Part shown: positions 4,542 through 7,760 of the stretch, piece by piece
Layout: every line of letters starts with the position of its first letter
Position numbering within the stretch: the first letter of the stretch is position 1
Assembly: GCA_030605745.1 (NCBI GenBank)
Contig: JAUWHT010000276.1
Coordinates: 1-7,760 of the forward strand
Length of the DNA stretch: 7,760 nucleotides
Direction: 5' to 3'
DNA from: Pirellulales bacterium
Lineage (GTDB): Bacteria; Planctomycetota; Planctomycetia; Pirellulales; Thermoguttaceae
Made by a program: the position numbers and the translations under genes
Notes under the pieces: model-generated
Told to the model about the DNA's origin: nothing
Databases searched by the model: none
Seen by the model: the letters and a program-made list of their open reading frames with translations, nothing else

Positions 4542-5735
4542 TCAACGGGTTTCGGGGCTCCCAGGGTCTTCCTCCTGTTCCTCGACCGGGCCCAGCAGTT
4601 TTTCCAGCCTCTTGCGGAGTTCCGGACCGCGGGCCTGAAGCGAGATCACTTTGCCGTCGGCCCCGACGAGGATACACACGGGGATACCCAGGATGCCGTA
4701 GTATTCGGACGCTGGGTTGGGGCCCTCGCCGCTGAAGAGAATCGTCCAGGGGATATCTCTCTTTTTGAGGAAGTCTTCCAGCGACTCGCGGTTGCGATCG
4801 CAACTGATGCCGACCACTTCGAAGCCGCGGTCGTGGTAGAGTTCGTAGTTCTTGAGGATGTTGGGAATTTCGGCCACGCACGGCCCGCACCAGGTCGCCC
4901 AAAAGTCGACCAAGACCACCTTGCCGCGATACTTTGACCAATCGAACGGCTTGCCGTCGACGGTAGTTCCTTCGATCTTTATCTCGTTACCGGCGAGGTC
5001 GAGGCGTCGGGCCGCGCCTTCCATCTTCTTGCCAATGCCGGCCACCCGGGGATCCTTGCTGCCGGCAAAGGACTTGCCGAACTCGCGATAGGTTGCGGTG
5101 GCCAGGTCCGTGTTGCCGCTCCTCTCGGCCATCTGAGCGGCCGTCGCGGCCAGGCGGATGTCGTCGCGCTCGGGAGGCGCCTCGGCCAGGAACTTCCTGA
5201 CCTCGCCGACCAGCTTCTCGATCTGCTCGGGACCGCCAGCCCTTGCGCTGCTCAGCCGCTTGCCCAGCAGGAAACCGCGCACTCGCCGGGCGAGCTTGGG
5301 CCGGCCGGCCTTCTGTAACTCGGTGGGGAAGGCCTCGAGCTGCTTGGTCGCCTCCTTGTCGCCGGACCGGATTAGCAAGTCTAGCATCTCCATCTTGAAA
5401 TGTACGGCGAGCCCGGCCTGCTCGTCGTTGGGCTCGGCAGACAGAACCTTCTCGGACGCTTCCAGCGTGGCCCTGTTGGCCTTCTTGCGAAACTCCATCA
5501 GCGACTTGTAGTCGAGCACGGCAGGCCCTTGCCGCCGCAGGTTCTCGATATACTTGAGCAACTCTTCGGGTGTTCCGTCGGGCACGATGAAAGGGTCGGC
5601 CTGCTCGGTCGCCGGCTTCTCGGCCGGTTTCCGCTCGTCGGCCGTGCAGGGCAGCGCCGGACAAGTGACCACCAGAGCAATAGCCAAGCCAAGCAGCCGA
5701 CTTCGAGTCGGCCGGTCATTCACATGAAACGACAT
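4542..5735 (-). CDS. Secreted TlpA-like thioredoxin-fold protein
   Basis: A 397-residue protein. A signal peptide occupies about residues 1-32 (RLLGLAIALVVTCPALPCTA, cut before DERKP). Residues 40-245 are a mostly helical, charged extension with repeat-like helices (for example LEASEKVLSAEPNDEQAGLA and LAATAAQMAERSGNTDLATA) that may be a tetratricopeptide-like protein-binding region. Residues 250-385 are an AhpC/TSA-TlpA thioredoxin domain: VVLVDFWATWCGPC with the redox pair Cys283/Cys286, FEVVGISCDRN, and the cis-proline loop GIPVCILVGADGKV at Pro352. Such proteins reduce or exchange disulfides outside the cytoplasm. Long N-terminal extensions on TlpA domains are typical of planctomycetes and bacteroidetes. 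Two further cysteines (312, 354) flank the fold. GAGGT seven bases before the ATG supports the start. It lies downstream of a cysteine-rich secreted protein, a possible substrate. Confidence 0.9.
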   Translation of the reverse strand: MSFHVNDRPTRSRLLGLAIALVVTCPALPCTADERKPAEKPATEQADPFIVPDGTPEELLKYIENLRRQGPAVLDYKSLMEFRKKANRATLEASEKVLSAEPNDEQAGLAVHFKMEMLDLLIRSGDKEATKQLEAFPTELQKAGRPKLARRVRGFLLGKRLSSARAGGPEQIEKLVGEVRKFLAEAPPERDDIRLAATAAQMAERSGNTDLATATYREFGKSFAGSKDPRVAGIGKKMEGAARRLDLAGNEIKIEGTTVDGKPFDWSKYRGKVVLVDFWATWCGPCVAEIPNILKNYELYHDRGFEVVGISCDRNRESLEDFLKKRDIPWTILFSGEGPNPASEYYGILGIPVCILVGADGKVISLQARGPELRKRLEKLLGPVEEQEEDPGSPETR

Positions 5736-5791
5736 ATCGGATACCTCGGGGTTGTGGGGGATGGTGGATGACGTGGGTTCGCGGTACGCAC

Positions 5792-5816
5792 CGCGGCCGA
5801 CACGCTGTCGGCCGCG
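5792..5816. terminator. Strong intergenic hairpin between the two secreted-protein genes
   Basis: CGCGGCCGAC (5792-5801) and GTCGGCCGCG (5807-5816) form a perfect 10-bp GC-rich stem with a five-base loop. It lies between the ancestral stop of the upstream gene (5832) and the start of the TlpA-like gene (5735). No T-run follows on either strand, so it is not a classical intrinsic terminator. It may be a transcript-stabilising, processing or attenuating hairpin that sets the ratio of the two products. Confidence 0.5.
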
Positions 5817-5831
5817 ATGCGAAACTGCTCA

Positions 5832-5934
5832 CTACGGCTTGACGCCTTCAGGCCCGACGATTTCGATAGTCAGCGGTTCGACTTCGGCCTTGAACGGCCC
5901 GGTGGGGGCCACCGGGGTCACGGTGAGTTCTCCC
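5832..5934 (-). pseudogene. Displaced original 3' end of the cysteine-rich secreted gene
   Basis: When the element and one CTCAG copy are removed, the upstream gene reads ...SILGDL-RGELTVTPVAPTG, then PFKAEVEPLTIEIVGPEG and VKP, ending at a TAG at 5834-5832. In the present sequence these 33 codons are out of frame with the gene, which instead ends at 5848. The restored tail has the alternating hydrophobic pattern of beta strands, like the rest of the protein. Confidence 0.85.
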
Positions 5935-7380
5935 CTCAGAACGTGTTTTGAAATTACCGATGCGAGTCCCCTCCCCCTCCGGGAGAGGGTTAGGGTGAGG
6001 GTTATTCGGCAAGAAACCCCCGCTATTTGCGGTGTGATCCATGCCGCCCTCACCCTCTGCCCCTCTCCCAAAGGGAGATTTAAAACACGTTCTCAGATCG
6101 CCCAGTATGCTCAGAGCGTACCGACCGTACATATAACCGCAACCGCCTCGTCCCCACTTGCACGTGCCAGACGTGACGACCTTGCCGTCATGTTTGACAA
6201 TTATGAACACATCCCCGTGCCGTACGCGGCCCTCCTTATCCGCCGCCTGCACGATGGAAACCCGGTAGCCTGCAGCGTCCCTAAACCGTGGGCCGACCCT
6301 CACGGTCGTGCCGGCCGGCACCTTGCCGCCGCGGTTGCTGTGTACGCTGACCCGGACGGGCGGCCCGGGAACCAGCCGGGTGACTTTGCCTTCTTCAACG
6401 GATATGATCACTCCGTTGTCGTCCTTGGGCTTGCGCAACGCCATGCAAAACATTATCCATTCGACGCCGTCCGCGTCGCCTTTCACAAATCCGTACTGAA
6501 ACAGACGAACTTTGCCGACGGGAACCAGGTGCTTCCGGCCCTTCGCCGTGCCGGCGAGGCTGTGGCCGTCGGCGGTGATCAGGATTACTGCCATGTCATC
6601 AGTTGAGGTCTCGAGCGTGCCGACGGCCCCCTTGATCGGCTCGAAGGAGATCGACGAGCCATCGGCCGCAACGGTAACGTCATACAGTTTGCCGCCGGCT
6701 TCAATGATCGCCGGGCAGAGGTGTTCATCGTTGCCGACATCGAGCGGCTTCTCTATTGGTTTCGAGCGGAATCCATCACCAAGACCACAAGGTTGCCTGC
6801 CGTCGAGGAAGCTGAGCTTCAAGGGTTCGTTGTAAATCCCGTTGCACCCACGGTCCCTAAGCGCGATGTTCATCTGCCTGCCGGGCAGCGTGATCTTGCC
6901 CTGCCACGTGCCCTTGTTGGAGACGACTATCCCAACCCCGAACCGCTTGCGCAACCGCGCCCTGAGCTGGTGCTTCAGGGGCTTTCCGCCGGCGGTAACA
7001 GTCAACTCGAATTCGGCGCCCGATTTCCCCAGCGGAATGGGCTTCTCCTCGCAGATGTCGCCGTCGCAGTCGATATCGACGTAGAGTACGTCGTACGCCG
7101 GCACCTCCGCGCTCGACTTGTCCAACACGAGTGTGTACGGCTTCTCCTTGCCGTCGGCCCCAAACGGAAAACTGAAATACAACGGCTCGGCGTTGTACGC
7201 CGGCTCGTTACCAACACCGTCGGGCTTGCCAGCCTCGGGCCTCAGATAGGCCCCCTCACCCAACTTCTCCCATCCTTCGGGCACGGGCTTGTATTCCAAT
7301 CGGAACGTCTCCGCGCCGCTCCACGACGCCACGGCAAACACCGCCGCGAGCCAAACTACAATCAACTTCTTCTTCCTCAT
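5848..7380 (-). CDS. Cysteine-rich secreted protein of unknown function, C-terminus altered by an insertion
   Basis: As it stands the ORF encodes 510 residues; the ancestral protein was 463. A signal peptide covers about residues 1-23 (KKKLIVVWLAAVFAVASWSG, cut after AE or SGA). The body is beta-rich with two Asp/Gly loops resembling calcium-binding turns: YVDIDCDGDICEEKPI (100-115) and ALRDRGCNGIYNEP (173-186). Eight cysteines are spread over the native part (105, 110, 179, 198, 222, 312, 407, 414), so disulfides are likely. From about residue 431 the sequence is encoded by the inserted element (SPFGRG, NPHPNPLPEGEG signatures), then by the original DNA out of frame (SEGRTHRDPGG onward). No family is recognised. 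AAGGAGG seven bases before the ATG is an excellent ribosome binding site. It is the first gene of the unit that includes the TlpA-like protein. Confidence 0.85.
   Translation of the reverse strand: MRKKKLIVVWLAAVFAVASWSGAETFRLEYKPVPEGWEKLGEGAYLRPEAGKPDGVGNEPAYNAEPLYFSFPFGADGKEKPYTLVLDKSSAEVPAYDVLYVDIDCDGDICEEKPIPLGKSGAEFELTVTAGGKPLKHQLRARLRKRFGVGIVVSNKGTWQGKITLPGRQMNIALRDRGCNGIYNEPLKLSFLDGRQPCGLGDGFRSKPIEKPLDVGNDEHLCPAIIEAGGKLYDVTVAADGSSISFEPIKGAVGTLETSTDDMAVILITADGHSLAGTAKGRKHLVPVGKVRLFQYGFVKGDADGVEWIMFCMALRKPKDDNGVIISVEEGKVTRLVPGPPVRVSVHSNRGGKVPAGTTVRVGPRFRDAAGYRVSIVQAADKEGRVRHGDVFIIVKHDGKVVTSGTCKWGRGGCGYMYGRYALSILGDLRTCFKSPFGRGAEGEGGMDHTANSGGFLPNNPHPNPLPEGEGTRIGNFKTRSEGRTHRDPGGPHRAVQGRSRTADYRNRRA
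5940..6091. mobile_element. 152-bp miniature inverted-repeat element inside a coding region
   Basis: AACGTGTTTT (5940-5949) and AAAACACGTT (6082-6091) are perfect terminal inverted repeats, flanked by direct CTCAG copies (5935-5939 and 6092-6096). Inside are further inverted blocks (CTCCGGGAGAGGGTTAGGGT near 5977 against CCCTCACCCTCTGCCCCTCT near 6049). When translated, such elements leave SPFGRG, NPLPEGEG or LTLTLSRRERG-type peptides, which are familiar repeat-derived sequences in many bacterial proteomes. The total insertion with duplication is 157 bp, which is not a multiple of three, so it shifts the frame of the host gene. Confidence 0.92.
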
Positions 7381-7387
7381 GCCCAGT

Positions 7388-7394
7388 CCTCCTT
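7388..7394 (-). promoter_or_regulatory. Strong ribosome binding site of the cysteine-rich secreted gene
   Basis: On the minus strand AAGGAGG is followed by seven bases and the ATG at 7380. Just upstream, GTCTGAAAA is repeated twice in tandem (7410-7393) and runs into the site. Confidence 0.85.
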
Positions 7395-7436
7395 TTCAGA
7401 CTTTTCAGACAACCGTTCACGCAACCGCTGATGAGC

Positions 7437-7453
7437 CTTCGGTCGTGCCGAAG
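7437..7453. promoter_or_regulatory. Small hairpin in the leader of the cysteine-rich secreted gene
   Basis: CTTCGG (7437-7442) and CCGAAG (7448-7453) form a 6-bp stem with a five-base loop. It lies between the candidate promoter and the ribosome binding site. Function unknown. Confidence 0.35.
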
Positions 7454-7477
7454 TTCCACCCATGAGCGATTACTGTC

Positions 7478-7506
7478 ATTGTCGCATAGATCCGAAACCG
7501 AATCAA
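7478..7506 (-). promoter_or_regulatory. Weak candidate promoter for the secreted-protein operon
   Basis: On the minus strand TTGATT (7506-7501), a 17-base spacer and GACAAT (7483-7478), with 4 of 6 matches in each box. The start would be near 7470, giving a leader of about 90 bases. It is the best candidate I see, but not a strong one. Confidence 0.3.
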
Positions 7507-7546
7507 GTACCCATCGATCGCCCTGGATTTCCTGATTGGCGGGGGT

Positions 7547-7620
7547 GTGGCACGCCCTGAGCGCCGTGAAGGGCGTGGATTGCCGAATCCCCACGCCCTT
7601 CGTTCCTCAGGGCGTGCCAC
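7547..7620. repeat. Nested inverted repeat, palindromic intergenic element
   Basis: Outer arms GTGGCACGCCCTGAG (7547-7561) and CTCAGGGCGTGCCAC (7606-7620) are perfectly complementary. Inner arms GAAGGGCGTGGATT (7568-7581) and AATCCCCACGCCCTTC (7586-7601) pair with a two-base bulge around the loop GCCG. ATTGG and CCAAT lie just outside. The shape is that of a small non-autonomous or REP-like element. It lies upstream of the candidate promoter of the secreted-protein operon. Confidence 0.85.
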
Positions 7621-7760
7621 CCAATTTGATCAACTTATTTTTTCTGCGCGGGTTCTTATTACCTTGTTTGGTGGGTTTGAGGGATCCGCAGGGGCCAAAA
7701 TCCCTTCCAGTGGGGGATATGGCATTGCAATGGAACCATCAGGGGTTGTGGCTCGTCTAT
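7621..7760. other. Non-coding right edge, no feature recognised
   Basis: The 140 bases to the right edge show no protein-like reading frame, RNA gene or clear promoter on either strand. An A/T-rich patch (TTATTTTTTCTG, near 7636-7647) follows the nested inverted repeat, but too far away to form a classical terminator with it. Confidence 0.5.

Noticed and set aside
4432..4941. Minus-strand ORF of 169 codons overlapping the TlpA-like gene
   Set aside because: Arg/Gly/Pro-rich frame typical of an alternative reading of GC-rich coding DNA; the TlpA frame carries the WCGPC site.
5752..6606. Long plus-strand ORF of 284 codons
   Set aside because: It lies antisense to the secreted-protein gene and reads through the inserted element (LPLRERVRVRV-type peptide); composition is that of a shadow frame.
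6721..7431. Plus-strand ORF of 236 codons opposite the cysteine-rich secreted gene
   Set aside because: The minus strand has a signal peptide, strong ribosome binding site and coherent domains; the plus frame has none.
1..7760. tRNA or rRNA genes
   Set aside because: No cloverleaf with a GTTCRANNC T-arm block or rRNA signature was found by eye on either strand.

Overview
The window looks like accessory chromosomal DNA from a GC-rich, Gram-negative-type bacterium. The best guess is a planctomycete or a close relative, because it combines secreted thioredoxin-fold proteins with long N-terminal extensions, lipoprotein-like leaders, PIN-domain cassettes and many small palindromic repeats. No ribosomal or housekeeping gene is present, so the lineage is inference only.

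Layout. Positions 1 to about 180 (minus strand) hold the 5' part of a group II intron that runs off the left edge. Positions 309-1535 (plus) hold two closely spaced genes for exported, probably lipid-anchored proteins: a KTSC-domain protein and an unrecognised protein, which share a 34-residue leader. A small membrane-anchored protein follows at 1647-1907. Its last codons and stop come from a 60-bp stem-loop repeat. Two minus-strand PIN nuclease modules come next: 3116-1924 (a small conserved protein plus a 285-residue PIN protein) and 3882-3230 (a 143-residue PIN protein plus its overlapping partner). A second copy of the stem-loop repeat (3182-3251) separates them. Each module has a plausible sigma70-type promoter with a very short leader.

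Positions 3883-4352 have no intact gene. They hold a tandem repeat, a good plus-strand promoter with nothing recognisable behind it, and a 101-bp miniature inverted-repeat element. The rest of the window is a minus-strand run from 7380 down to 4353: a cysteine-rich secreted protein, a TlpA-like thioredoxin-fold protein, and a small secreted peptide gene. The first two probably work together outside the cytoplasm, and the TlpA-like protein may handle disulfides of its upstream neighbour.

The main theme is remodelling of gene 3' ends by tiny mobile repeats. A 152-bp element with a 5-bp target duplication sits inside the secreted-protein gene. Removing it and one duplication restores a clean 463-residue reading frame. 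The stem-loop repeat supplies the stop codon for two genes and abuts the stop of a third. The 101-bp element lies at the decayed 3' end of the small secreted gene. A further nested inverted repeat lies upstream of the last operon, at 7547-7620.
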